A stretch of DNA of 64,000 nt from Cupriavidus metallidurans CH34 (GTDB taxonomy: Bacteria; Pseudomonadota; Gammaproteobacteria; Burkholderiales; Burkholderiaceae). This document shows positions 18,832 through 27,322 of this stretch, piece by piece. A program made the position numbers and the translations under genes. The notes beneath the pieces are model-generated. The model was not told the DNA's origin, searched no databases, and saw only the letters and a list, made by a program, of their open reading frames with translations. How positions within the stretch are numbered: the first letter of the stretch is position 1; every line of letters begins with the position of its first letter. The DNA is taken from the NCBI RefSeq assembly GCF_000196015.1, contig NC_007973.1:3162001-3226000 (forward strand), given 5' to 3'.

Positions 18832-19722
18832 ATGGCATCGGTTTTCCATCGCGTCCCACCCCTGCACCTGCTGATCGCGTTCGAAGCGGCTGCCCGGCTG
18901 GGCAGCTTCGCGCGCGCTGCCGAGGAGCTCTCGGTGACGCCGAGCGCGGTCTCGCACAGGATCAAGAACCTTGAGGAACTCTGGGGCGACGACCTGTTCG
19001 TGCGCTCGAACGCCGCGCTGCGGCTGACCGCGGCCGGCACGCGCTACCAGCGCAACGTGCAGGATGCGCTGAAGTCGCTCAACGAACTGGCGCGCCCCGA
19101 GTACAACAAGCTGCGCACACGGCTGCGCGTGGCGATTCCGCCGACATTCGGTCGCCAGCACCTGGTGCCGCGCCTGCCCGAGTTCACCGCGCTCTATCCG
19201 CATATCGATCTCGAACTGCACCTGGCCGTGCCGTTCCTCGACGTCAAGGCCGAGGACACCGATATCGAGATCCGCTACGGCACCGGCCGCTACCCCGACC
19301 TGAAGACCACGAAACTGCTGGTCGAGCCCGTGTTTCCGGCGTGCGGGCGCGAGTACTACGAGCGCGTGAACGGCTTTGCGGTCACCAAACCCGAGGATCT
19401 GCACAATCTGACGCTGCTGCGCAGCCCGCTGGAACCGTGGCGGCCGTGGTTCGAAACCGCCTGCCTGGACTGGCCGGAGCCGCAGACTGGCGCGCAGTTC
19501 AACGATATCGGCCTGATGCTGGAGGCGATCGTCTCGAACCAGGGCGTGGGACTGGTGCGCCAGCGCATGGCGCGGCAGTGGCTGGCGGCGGGCCAGATGG
19601 TGAAGCTGCTCGATATCGAGTCGGTATCGCCACACGGCTACTACATCGTCGAACGCGAGCAGGCGCCGCTGATGCCCGAGGCGCGCTACTTCATCGACTG
19701 GCTGCTCGGGCTGGACTGGTAG
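18832..19722 (+). CDS. LysR-family transcriptional regulator (GcvA-like)
   Basis: This 296-residue regulator has an N-terminal winged helix-turn-helix (LIAFEAAARLGSFARAAEELSVTPSAVSHRIKNLEE, about 14-48) followed by the LysR effector domain. RSNAALRLTAAGTRY and the phrase DIEIRYGTGRYPDLKTTKLL are typical of the GcvA subgroup. It is bounded by the D-lactate dehydrogenase-like gene (10 bp upstream) and glcD (213 bp downstream), so it probably answers to a 2-hydroxyacid and controls one or both; that is inference. I cannot point to a specific T-N11-A operator. Confidence 0.93.
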   Translation: MASVFHRVPPLHLLIAFEAAARLGSFARAAEELSVTPSAVSHRIKNLEELWGDDLFVRSNAALRLTAAGTRYQRNVQDALKSLNELARPEYNKLRTRLRVAIPPTFGRQHLVPRLPEFTALYPHIDLELHLAVPFLDVKAEDTDIEIRYGTGRYPDLKTTKLLVEPVFPACGREYYERVNGFAVTKPEDLHNLTLLRSPLEPWRPWFETACLDWPEPQTGAQFNDIGLMLEAIVSNQGVGLVRQRMARQWLAAGQMVKLLDIESVSPHGYYIVEREQAPLMPEARYFIDWLLGLDW

Positions 19723-19852
19723 CGGGCAAGCCACTACGCTGGAAGCGGCTTCGTCCGCGACCTTGGGCATTTGCACCCGGCATGAACCTTTTTGATCGGG
19801 TCGTCGTGCCGAATTCACGTGCGCCAGGGCGCTCCCGGCGGGGTGCCTGCGC

Positions 19853-19858
19853 TATAGT
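19853..19858 (+). promoter_or_regulatory. -10 box TATAGT before glcD
   Basis: TATAGT lies 77 bp before the glcD ATG in a GC-rich stretch (GCGC-TATAGT). No good -35 is seen 16-18 bp upstream, which would fit an activator-dependent promoter. Confidence 0.45.
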
Positions 19859-19935
19859 CTGCCGTCCCGGCCCCGGTACGAGCACGCATCCACGCGGGAA
19901 TCGTGCGCGTCGGCCGGTCCGTCACAGGAGTTGTC

Positions 19936-21438
19936 ATGAACGCCCCGCAAGACGCCCAAACTGTCGCCGGTGAATCCGCGGAGACGCGACGCGCCACGCT
20001 GCTGGCCGGCCTCGCCCGCATCCTGCCCGACACGGCCGTGCTGTGGAAGGCCGAGGACACCGTGCCGTACGAATGCGACGGCCTGGCCGCCTATCGCCAG
20101 GTTCCAGACGCCGTGGTGCTGCCCGATACCGAGGAGCAGGTCTGCGCGGTGCTGCGCCTGTGCCACGAGCTCGGCGTGCCGGTGGTGCCGCGCGGCTCCG
20201 GCACCAGCCTGTCTGGCGGCGCGATGCCGATCGCCGGCGGACTGGTTCTGTCGCTGGCCAAGTTCAAGCGCATCCTGTCGCTCGATCCGTATTCCCGCAC
20301 GGCGGTGGTTCAGCCCGGCGTGCGCAACCTGGCAATCTCCGACGCTGCCGCCCCGCACAACCTCTACTACGCGCCCGATCCATCCTCGCAGATCGCCTGT
20401 TCCATCGGCGGCAACGTGGCCGAGAACTCGGGTGGCGTGCATTGCCTCAAGTACGGCCTGACGGTCCACAACGTGCTGCGCGTGCGCGCGGTGACGATGG
20501 AAGGCGAGGTGGTCGTGTTCGGGTCCGAGGCGCCCGACGCGCCGGGCCTCGACCTCCTGGCCGCGATGATCGGCTCCGAGGGCATGCTGGCCGTGGTCAC
20601 GGAAGTCACCGTGAGGCTCATTCCCAAACCGCAACTCGCGCAGGTCATCATGGCCAGCTTCGATGATGTGGAAAAAGGCGGCAATGCCGTGGCCGACGTG
20701 ATCGCCGCTGGCATTATCCCGGCCGGGCTGGAGATGATGGACAAGCCCGCCACGGCCGCCGTGGAGGAGTTCGTCAAGGCCGGCTACGACCTCGACGCCG
20801 CCGCGATCCTGCTGTGCGAGTCGGATGGCACGCCCGAGGAAGTGGCCGAGGAAATCGCCCGCATGAGCGAGGTGCTGCGCGCATCAGGCGCGACGCGCAT
20901 CACGGTGTCGCAAAGCGAAGCCGAGCGCCTGCGCTTCTGGAGCGGCCGCAAGAACGCCTTCCCGGCCGCGGGCCGCATCTCGCCCGACTACTACTGCATG
21001 GACGGCACGATTCCCCGCAAGCACATCGGCACGCTGCTCAAGCGCATCGAGCAGATGGAGCACAAATACGGGTTGCGCTGCATCAACGTTTTCCATGCGG
21101 GCGATGGCAATATGCACCCCCTGATCCTGTTCGATGGCGCCGATCACGACGAGTGGCAGCGCGCGGAGCTGTTCGGGTCGGACATCCTGGAGGCCTGCGT
21201 GGAACTCGGCGGCACCGTGACCGGCGAGCACGGTGTGGGCGTGGAAAAACTCAACTCGATGTGCGTGCAGTTCTCCCCGTCCGAGCGCGACGCGTTCTTC
21301 GGGGTCAAGGCCGCATTCGATCCCGCCCGGCTGCTGAACCCGGACAAGGCAATCCCCACGCTTGCGCGCTGCGCCGAATACGGCAAGATGCACGTCAAGC
21401 GCGGCCTGCTGCCGCATCCGGACCTGCCGCGTTTCTGA
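19936..21438 (+). CDS. glcD: Glycolate oxidase subunit GlcD
   Basis: GlcD is the FAD-bearing catalytic subunit of the three-subunit glycolate oxidase, which makes glyoxylate and passes electrons to the membrane quinone pool. The 500-residue protein has VPRGSGTSLSGGAMPI, VQPGVRNLAIS, PDPSSQIACSIGGNVAENSGGVHCLKYG, IGSEGMLAVVTEVTVRL, FHAGDGNMHPLILFD and TGEHGVGVEKL. The ATG at 19936 follows ACAGGAG by 7 bp. The tail after DKAIPTLARCAEYG is typical of GlcD. The ion-channel gene separates it from glcE and glcF, but all read in the same direction. Confidence 0.96.
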   Translation: MNAPQDAQTVAGESAETRRATLLAGLARILPDTAVLWKAEDTVPYECDGLAAYRQVPDAVVLPDTEEQVCAVLRLCHELGVPVVPRGSGTSLSGGAMPIAGGLVLSLAKFKRILSLDPYSRTAVVQPGVRNLAISDAAAPHNLYYAPDPSSQIACSIGGNVAENSGGVHCLKYGLTVHNVLRVRAVTMEGEVVVFGSEAPDAPGLDLLAAMIGSEGMLAVVTEVTVRLIPKPQLAQVIMASFDDVEKGGNAVADVIAAGIIPAGLEMMDKPATAAVEEFVKAGYDLDAAAILLCESDGTPEEVAEEIARMSEVLRASGATRITVSQSEAERLRFWSGRKNAFPAAGRISPDYYCMDGTIPRKHIGTLLKRIEQMEHKYGLRCINVFHAGDGNMHPLILFDGADHDEWQRAELFGSDILEACVELGGTVTGEHGVGVEKLNSMCVQFSPSERDAFFGVKAAFDPARLLNPDKAIPTLARCAEYGKMHVKRGLLPHPDLPRF

Positions 21439-21490
21439 CACTATCCAGACGGGAAGGCGCGAGAGTCCGCAACCCTTCTCCGCCTTGCAC

Positions 21491-22414
21491 ATGTCACGAT
21501 CCACACGATCCGATCAAAACGCGCGCATTCGTCAACGGCTCGGCCAACCCGAGTCGGGATGGCGCCAGCGCTGGTACACGATCATCTTCGAAGCGGACAC
21601 GCGCCCGGGCCGCACGTTCGACATCGTGCTGCTGGTGGCCATCATCGCCAGCGTAGCCGTGGTCATGCTCGACAGCATCCAGGCCATTCACGCGCGCCTG
21701 GGCACGGTGTTCACCGCGCTCGAGTGGCTGTTCACGCTGCTGTTCACGACCGAATACATCATGCGGCTGAGCGTCGTGCGGCGCCCGCTGCGCTACGTCT
21801 TCAGCTTCTACGGCATCATCGACTTCTTGTCGATCATTCCGACCTGGGCGTCGTTCTTCGTGCCGGAACTCGCCTTCCTGATCGACGTGCGCCTGCTGAG
21901 GCTGCTGCGTGTCTTCCGGATTCTCAAGCTGACGGTCTATTTCGAGGAAGCCGAGATCCTCATGCTCGCGCTGTCCAACAGCCGCCGCAAGATCTTCGTG
22001 TTCCTGGGCACCGTATTCATCATCACGGTAATCCTGGGCACGATCATGTACGTGGTGGAAGGCCCCACGCACGGCTTCACGAGCATCCCGGTCAGCATGT
22101 ACTGGGCCATCGTCACGCTTACCACCACGGGCTTCGGCGACATGGTGCCGAAGACGCCGATCGGTCAGTTCATTACGTCGATCACGATCCTGCTCGGCTA
22201 CGGAATCATCGCGTTTCCGACTGGCATCGTTGGCGCGGAACTGGCTGCAAGCATCATCCGGCGCCCGCTGACCACGCGCTCGTGCGAACACTGCCTGACC
22301 GAAGGCCACGAGCCCGACGCCACGTTCTGCAAGCACTGTGGCACCGCGTTGCCAGAGTATCGAACCGAACTGGCCACCGACCGACGCGGCGACGACGGTA
22401 GCCGATCCCGCTGA
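21491..22414 (+). CDS. Voltage-gated-like ion channel with C-terminal zinc ribbon
   Basis: A 307-residue membrane protein built like a six-helix voltage-gated potassium channel. S1-S3 span about residues 42-126. S4 carries arginines every third position (R134, R137, R140, R143 in VRLLRLLRVFRIL). S5 is near 168-188, and a pore loop with filter TTTGFGD (211-217) precedes S6 (228-250). TxxTGFGD is a common bacterial variant of TVGYGD, so K+ selectivity is likely. After S6 is a possible zinc ribbon, C265-x2-C268 and C280-x2-C283. It sits between glcD and glcE, 52 bp and 33 bp from them. The frame is open upstream, inside glcD, but homology starts after ATG 21491. Confidence 0.9.
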   Translation: MSRSTRSDQNARIRQRLGQPESGWRQRWYTIIFEADTRPGRTFDIVLLVAIIASVAVVMLDSIQAIHARLGTVFTALEWLFTLLFTTEYIMRLSVVRRPLRYVFSFYGIIDFLSIIPTWASFFVPELAFLIDVRLLRLLRVFRILKLTVYFEEAEILMLALSNSRRKIFVFLGTVFIITVILGTIMYVVEGPTHGFTSIPVSMYWAIVTLTTTGFGDMVPKTPIGQFITSITILLGYGIIAFPTGIVGAELAASIIRRPLTTRSCEHCLTEGHEPDATFCKHCGTALPEYRTELATDRRGDDGSRSR

Positions 22415-22447
22415 CGCCCCCCAATTCCCAATTACGACAACGTCCTC

Positions 22448-23551
22448 ATGCAAGCCACTCTCGACGCCTTTCGCGATGCGATCCGCCAAGCCGGCGACAC
22501 CCGCACACCGCTGCGCCTGCGCGGTGGCGGCAGCAAGGACTTCTATGGCCAGGCGCTGGCCGGCACCGTGCTCGATACGCGGGCCTATCGCGGCATCGTC
22601 GAATACGATCCCGCCGAACTCGTGATCACGGCACGCTGCGGCACGCCGCTGGCCGAGATCGAGGACGCGGTGGCGCAGAAGCGCCAGATGCTGGCCTTCG
22701 AGCCGCCGCATTTCGCGCTGCGCGGCCAGGCCAGCACGGCCACGATCGGCGGCGCGGTGGCGGCCGGGTTGTCCGGTCCTCGCCGTCAGTCCGCGGGAGC
22801 GCTGCGCGACTTCGTGCTGGGCGCGCAATTGATGGACGGCCACGGCGAGATCATGAACTTCGGTGGCCAGGTGATGAAGAACGTGGCCGGCTATGACGTG
22901 TCGCGCCTGCTGGCCGGCTCGCTCGGCACGCTCGGCCTGATTCTCGAGGTCTCGCTGAAGGTGCTGCCCGTGCCATTCGATGACGCCACGTTGCGCTTCG
23001 CGATGGACCAGGCCGAGGCGATCGACCAGCTCAACAAATGGGGCGGCCAGCCGTTGCCGATCGCGGCGTCGGCGTGGCACGACGGATTCCTGCATGTGCG
23101 ACTCAGCGGCGCGACCGCCGCAGTTTGCGCCGCGCGTGACAACCTGGGCGGCGAGGTCGTCGACGCCAGCCACGCCCAGCAGTTGTGGATGGTCTTGCGC
23201 GAACAGACGCACGCGTTCTTCTCCCCAGCAAACGATACGGGCCGCGCCCTGTGGCGCATCGCCGTACCGACGGTCTGCAAGCCGCTGGACCTGCCCGGCG
23301 CTCAGCTCGTGGAATGGGGTGGCGGCCAGCGCTGGTGGATCGCTCCGGATGACAGCGCCGCATCGGCGGATCGGGTACGCGCCGCAGCGCAGGCAGCCGG
23401 TGGTCACGCCACGCTGTTCCGCAATGGCGACAAGTCCGTTGGCGTGTTCACGCCGCTGTCATCGCCGCTGGCCGCGATCCACAAGCGGCTCAAGGACACC
23501 TTCGACCCTGCGGGCATTTTCAATCCGCAGCGCATGTACAACGGACTCTGA
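22448..23551 (+). CDS. glcE: Glycolate oxidase FAD-binding subunit GlcE
   Basis: GlcE is the second flavin-binding subunit of glycolate oxidase. The 367-residue protein has the FAD-binding type 4 domain: RLRGGGSKDFYG, YDPAELVITARCGTPLAEIE, FEPPHF, STATIGGAVAAGLSGPRRQSAGALRDFVLG and KNVAGYDVSRLLAGSLGTLG. The C-terminal half is shorter and more diverged than in GlcD, ending FDPAGIFNPQRMYNGL. glcF begins 50 bp downstream. Confidence 0.96.
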   Translation: MQATLDAFRDAIRQAGDTRTPLRLRGGGSKDFYGQALAGTVLDTRAYRGIVEYDPAELVITARCGTPLAEIEDAVAQKRQMLAFEPPHFALRGQASTATIGGAVAAGLSGPRRQSAGALRDFVLGAQLMDGHGEIMNFGGQVMKNVAGYDVSRLLAGSLGTLGLILEVSLKVLPVPFDDATLRFAMDQAEAIDQLNKWGGQPLPIAASAWHDGFLHVRLSGATAAVCAARDNLGGEVVDASHAQQLWMVLREQTHAFFSPANDTGRALWRIAVPTVCKPLDLPGAQLVEWGGGQRWWIAPDDSAASADRVRAAAQAAGGHATLFRNGDKSVGVFTPLSSPLAAIHKRLKDTFDPAGIFNPQRMYNGL

Positions 23552-23601
23552 GTCCGCAGGCAACCCCATAGCGACCTTCGCGACCACAGCGACCCCATAT
23601 C

Positions 23602-24873
23602 ATGCAAACCACACTGGCCGATTTCCTGCGCAACACGCCCGAGGGCGAAGAGGCGAAATCCATCGTCGGCAAATGCGTGCACTGCGGTTTCTGCACGGCC
23701 ACGTGCCCGACCTACCAGTTGCTCGGCGACGAACTCGACGGGCCGCGCGGCCGCATCTACCTGATGAAGCAGGTGCTCGAGGGCAACCCCGTCACGGAAA
23801 GCACGCGCCTGCATCTGGATCGCTGCCTGACCTGCCGCAATTGCGAATCCACCTGCCCGTCTGGCGTGACCTATGGCCACCTGGTGGACATCGGCCGCAA
23901 GATCGTTGATGACCGGCTGGAGGCGCAAGGCATCAAGCGCCCGGCCAAGGAACGCATCGTGCGCTGGGTGCTGCGCGAAGGCCTGACGCGCCCAGCGCTG
24001 TTCGGCCCCGCACTGAGACTCGGCCAGATCGTGCGCCCCTGGCTGCCGCAGATGCTGCGCAACAAGGTACCCGCGAGCGAGCCCGTGGCGGGCACCTGGC
24101 CGCGCACCGAGCATCCCCGCAAAATGCTGTTGCTCGACGGCTGCGTGCAACCGGCCATGTCGCCCAACATCAATGCCGCCACGGCACGTGTGTTCGACAA
24201 ACTCGGCGTACAACTGGTGGTGGCGCGGGAAGCCGGTTGTTGTGGCGCCATCCGCTTCCACAATGGCGACCATCCAGGCGGGCTCGACAATATGCGCGCG
24301 AACATCGACGCATGGTGGCCGCATATCGAGGCCGGAGCCGAAGCGATCGTCATGACCGCGTCGGGCTGCGGCGCGATGGTCAAGGACTACGGCCACCTGC
24401 TGCGCAACGATCCGACGTACGCATCGCGCGCCGCGCGTGTATCGGCCATGACACGCGACTTGTCGGAGCTGCTGCCCGACTTTACCGATGAACTGCACCG
24501 CCTGGCCGGCGCCGTGCCGCGCGATAGCCGCCGCGTGGCGTGGCATCCGCCGTGCACGCTGCAGCACGGGCAACAGATCCGCGGCAAGGTCGAAGCGCTG
24601 CTGACCCGCTTGGGTGTGGACGTGCGCCTCTGCGCGGACAGCCACCTGTGCTGCGGCTCCGCCGGCACCTACTCGGTGCTGCAGCCCGAACTGTCGTACA
24701 AGCTGCGCGACGACAAACTCGCCAAGCTGCAGGCCACCTCGCCGGAATCCATCGTCACGGCCAATATCGGCTGCATCACGCATCTGCAAAGCGGCACGGA
24801 AACGCCGGTGATGCACTGGGTCGAGCTGGTGGACCGGATGCTGGCGCCGGTGGTGGCGGCGCAGGCGGCCTAA
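23602..24873 (+). CDS. glcF: Glycolate oxidase iron-sulfur subunit GlcF
   Basis: GlcF carries electrons from the flavin subunits to quinone. The 423-residue protein has two 4Fe-4S motifs, CVHCGFCTATCPTYQ (about 27-41) and CLTCRNCESTCPSG (about 75-88), then two cysteine-rich CCG domains (GCVQPAMSPNINAATAR... EAGCCGAIRFHNG, and HPPCTLQHGQQIRG... HLCCGSAGTYS). It lies at the end of the glc genes and is followed by a REP-like palindrome before lrgA. Confidence 0.97.
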   Translation: MQTTLADFLRNTPEGEEAKSIVGKCVHCGFCTATCPTYQLLGDELDGPRGRIYLMKQVLEGNPVTESTRLHLDRCLTCRNCESTCPSGVTYGHLVDIGRKIVDDRLEAQGIKRPAKERIVRWVLREGLTRPALFGPALRLGQIVRPWLPQMLRNKVPASEPVAGTWPRTEHPRKMLLLDGCVQPAMSPNINAATARVFDKLGVQLVVAREAGCCGAIRFHNGDHPGGLDNMRANIDAWWPHIEAGAEAIVMTASGCGAMVKDYGHLLRNDPTYASRAARVSAMTRDLSELLPDFTDELHRLAGAVPRDSRRVAWHPPCTLQHGQQIRGKVEALLTRLGVDVRLCADSHLCCGSAGTYSVLQPELSYKLRDDKLAKLQATSPESIVTANIGCITHLQSGTETPVMHWVELVDRMLAPVVAAQAA

Positions 24874-24891
24874 GCCGCGGGTGATGGCGGT

Positions 24892-24920
24892 CCCCCTCTC
24901 CCGCGAATGGGCGAGGGGAG
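24892..24920. repeat. REP-like intergenic palindrome, copy 1
   Basis: CCCCTC-T-CCC (24893-24902) faces GGG-C-GAGGGG (24909-24918) over a GCGAAT loop. It resembles the palindromes at 44.65 kb and 63.24 kb. Confidence 0.6.
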
Positions 24921-25009
24921 CAGGAAGCCAACGGCAGCACTGACGTCCGGCTTGCACGCATCTTGTACGGGAGTACCATGTCGGCACATTTCGTCTCCCT
25001 ACGCGCCCC

Positions 25010-25396
25010 ATGCTTCAGACGTTTGCCATCCTGCTGGTCTTTCAGACCGTGGGCGAGGTGATCAGCTACGCGCTGCACCTGCCCGTGCCGGGTCCCGTGA
25101 TCGGCATGCTCCTGCTGTTCGGCTGGCTGGTCTTCGACAACCGGTTGCTGCCCGTCGTCCAGAACTCCGCGAATGAACTGCTCAAGCACCTGTCGCTGCT
25201 GTTCGTGCCGGCCGGCGTCGGCATCATGGTGCACGCCAACCGAATCGGCAGCGAATGGCTCCCCATCGTCATCGCATTGGTGGTTTCCACCTGGGTGGCC
25301 ATCGCGGTCACGGCGCTGGTCACGCGCGCGCTGATGCGCAAGCCTCCTGCCGACACTCCTGTCGACACGTCGGCGGACACGGGAGCACAGCCATGA
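25010..25396 (+). CDS. lrgA: LrgA/CidA family membrane protein
   Basis: A 128-residue protein with about four hydrophobic helices and the family pattern FAILLVFQTVGE, LPVPGPVIGMLLLFGWL and LSLLFVPAGVGIM. LrgA/CidA proteins were first described as holin-like regulators of murein hydrolases. Later work showed that LrgAB relatives carry small acids: the B. subtilis PftAB system takes up pyruvate, and the plant plastid carrier PLGG1, an LrgA-LrgB fusion, moves glycolate and glycerate. Its stop overlaps the lrgB start (ATGA). Position after glcDEF makes a transport role in 2-hydroxyacid use plausible, which is inference. Confidence 0.88.
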   Translation: MLQTFAILLVFQTVGEVISYALHLPVPGPVIGMLLLFGWLVFDNRLLPVVQNSANELLKHLSLLFVPAGVGIMVHANRIGSEWLPIVIALVVSTWVAIAVTALVTRALMRKPPADTPVDTSADTGAQP

Positions 25397-26118
25397 TGTC
25401 GCCACGCCTGAACGAAATCTGGGTCTACCTGGCAGCGAGTCCGCTGATCGGGCTCACCGCCACGTTGATCGCCTACGTGTTCGCGTTCCGCATCTACGAG
25501 CGCGCGCGTTTCTCGCCGCTGGCCAATCCGGTGATGATCTCGGTGGCGATCCTGGTGACCGTGCTGACCGTCACGGGTACGCCGTACAAGACCTACTTCG
25601 ACGGCGCGCAGTTCGTGCACTTCCTGCTCGGCCCCGCGACGGTGGCGCTGGCCGTGCCGCTCTACACGCAATTGCCGAAGCTGCGCACCAACGTGTTCCC
25701 CCTGCTGTGTGGCCTGGTAGCCGGTTCGTTCGCGGCCGTCGTGTCGGCGGTGGGCATCGCCTACGCACTCGGCGCGACGCCTGACGTGATTCGATCGCTT
25801 GCGCCGAAATCGGTGACCATCCCGATTGCGATGGGGGTATCGGAAAAGATCGGTGGCCTGCCCTCGCTGACTGCGGTGCTGGTCATGGCAACCGGCATCA
25901 TCGGCGCCGTCACCGCCACCGGCCTGCTTAACCTGCTGCGCGTGCGGGACTACACGGTGCGCGGCTTCGCCACGGGCGTGGCCGCGCACGGCATCGGCAC
26001 GGCACGGGCATTCCAGGTCAGCCAGGAAGCCGGGGCCTTCTCGGCACTCGGGATGGGGCTGAATGGCGTACTGACGGCCATCATGGTGCCGGTGCTGGCG
26101 GCCTGGATGCCGCATTGA
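25393..26118 (+). CDS. lrgB: LrgB family transporter-like membrane protein
   Basis: The 241-residue partner of LrgA has about six or seven membrane helices. LrgB motifs seen are FLLGPATVALAVPLYTQL (about 80-97), APKSVTIPIAMGVSEKIGGLPSLTAV (about 138-163) and GVAAHGIGTARAFQVSQEAGAFSALGMGLNG near the C-terminus. The start is ATG 25393, overlapping the lrgA stop by 4 bp, so the two are translationally coupled and likely act as one complex in the inner membrane. After it there is an 85-bp gap before the VOC gene. Confidence 0.92.
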   Translation: MMSPRLNEIWVYLAASPLIGLTATLIAYVFAFRIYERARFSPLANPVMISVAILVTVLTVTGTPYKTYFDGAQFVHFLLGPATVALAVPLYTQLPKLRTNVFPLLCGLVAGSFAAVVSAVGIAYALGATPDVIRSLAPKSVTIPIAMGVSEKIGGLPSLTAVLVMATGIIGAVTATGLLNLLRVRDYTVRGFATGVAAHGIGTARAFQVSQEAGAFSALGMGLNGVLTAIMVPVLAAWMPH

Positions 26119-26203
26119 CACCCCTGACACGCTCCTGACAGTACGCTGTCAGGAGCCCGCGCGCATGATCCGTTCTCCCAACTTCGTAACGAGGAGAGCC
26201 AAG

Positions 26204-26584
26204 ATGTCCACCCCCAACACCACCCTGGTCAACTGGCTGGAAATCCCGGTGACCGACATGCAGCGCGCGGTCCAGTTCTATGAAGCCGTGTTCGAGCATC
26301 CGCTGCGCCGCGAGACAATGGGTAAAGTCGATATGGCCGTGTTCACCCACGGCGACGGATCGGGCGCGCTGGTCCAGGGCGACCAGTACCGCGCGAGCGC
26401 GTTCTATGGCCCGGTGCCGTACCTGAACGCCCCGCAACTTGACGACGTGCTGGCACGTGTCAGCCACGCCGGCGGCCATACGCTCGAAGGGCCGGTCAAC
26501 CTGCCTGACAACCTTGGGCGCTACGCGCATATCAAGGACAGCGAGGGCAACCGGATCGGCCTGCACGAGCCGGGCACCCACTGA
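26204..26584 (+). CDS. VOC (glyoxalase/bleomycin resistance) family protein
   Basis: A 126-residue single-domain vicinal-oxygen-chelate protein with two beta-alpha-beta-beta-beta units. The first runs from NWLEIPVTDMQRAVQFYEAVF and the second from NAPQLDDVLARVSHAGGHTLEGP to HIKDSEGNRIGLHEP. The substrate is unknown. ATG 26204 is chosen because GAGGAGA lies 7 bp upstream and the VOC fold starts soon after. The WYL regulator gene begins 19 bp downstream, so the regulator may control this small operon. Confidence 0.88.
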   Translation: MSTPNTTLVNWLEIPVTDMQRAVQFYEAVFEHPLRRETMGKVDMAVFTHGDGSGALVQGDQYRASAFYGPVPYLNAPQLDDVLARVSHAGGHTLEGPVNLPDNLGRYAHIKDSEGNRIGLHEPGTH

Positions 26585-26603
26585 CGAGGAAAGTGAGCAC
26601 CCC

Positions 26604-27296
26604 GTGAGCCGACGCGCCGACCGCCTGTTCCAGATCGTCCAGGTCCTGCGAGGCCGCCGCCTGACCACGGCGGCGCTGCTGGCCCAGCGCCTGGGCGTTT
26701 CCGAACGCACTGTCTATCGGGATATCCAGGCGCTGTCGCTCTCGGGCGTGCCGGTTGAAGGCGAGGCCGGCATTGGCTACCGGCTGCGGCCCGACTACGA
26801 CGTGCCGCCACTGATGTTCACGTCGATGGAAGTCGAGGCCATGGTGGCCGGGTTGCGGCTGCTCAAGGCCTGGGGCGGCGGCGCGCTGGCCGCCGCCGCC
26901 GATCCCTCGCTCGAAAAACTGATGGCCGCCCTACCGCCGCAACGGCGCGTGGCCGCGCAGCAGAGCCGCATTTTCGCGCCCGAGTACGTCAACCAGCCCG
27001 CCGTGCGCGAGGCTTTCGACATCGTGCATACGGCCATCGGCGCGCAACGCCTGCTGCGGATCGACTACAGCGACGCGCAGCAACGCGAAAGCGTGCGCGT
27101 GGTGCAACCACTGGGCCTGTTCTTCTGGGGTAATGTCTGGCTGCTGGCGGCGTGGTGCACGACGCGCTCCGACTACCGCAGCTTCCGGCTGGACCGCTGC
27201 CGCGCCCTGACGATGCTCGACGAGCATTTCCTCGAGACGTCAGAGCGTTCGCTCAACGGATTCCTCCGCACCATCCATTCCGACACGCAGGGATAG
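26604..27296 (+). CDS. YafY-like HTH/WYL-domain transcriptional regulator
   Basis: A 230-residue protein with an N-terminal helix-turn-helix of the HTH_11 type (RLTTAALLAQRLGVSERTVYRDIQALSLSGVPVEGEAGIGYRL, about 19-61) and a WYL domain from about 130 to 210 (RLLRIDYSDAQQRESVRVVQPLGLFFWGNVWLLAAWC...YRSFRLDRC). WYL domains sense small ligands or nucleic acids. Here the central W-Y-L part reads WLLAAWC. The start is GTG 26604. It may regulate the VOC gene just before it. Confidence 0.9.
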   Translation: MSRRADRLFQIVQVLRGRRLTTAALLAQRLGVSERTVYRDIQALSLSGVPVEGEAGIGYRLRPDYDVPPLMFTSMEVEAMVAGLRLLKAWGGGALAAAADPSLEKLMAALPPQRRVAAQQSRIFAPEYVNQPAVREAFDIVHTAIGAQRLLRIDYSDAQQRESVRVVQPLGLFFWGNVWLLAAWCTTRSDYRSFRLDRCRALTMLDEHFLETSERSLNGFLRTIHSDTQG

Positions 27297-27322
27297 TCGG
27301 GCACGGAGCCCGCCGGCTTATC

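Noticed and set aside
17118..19040. A reverse-strand frame across the D-lactate dehydrogenase-like gene
   Set aside because: Shadow of a well-supported flavoprotein gene; it also runs into the adenosyltransferase gene in a different frame.
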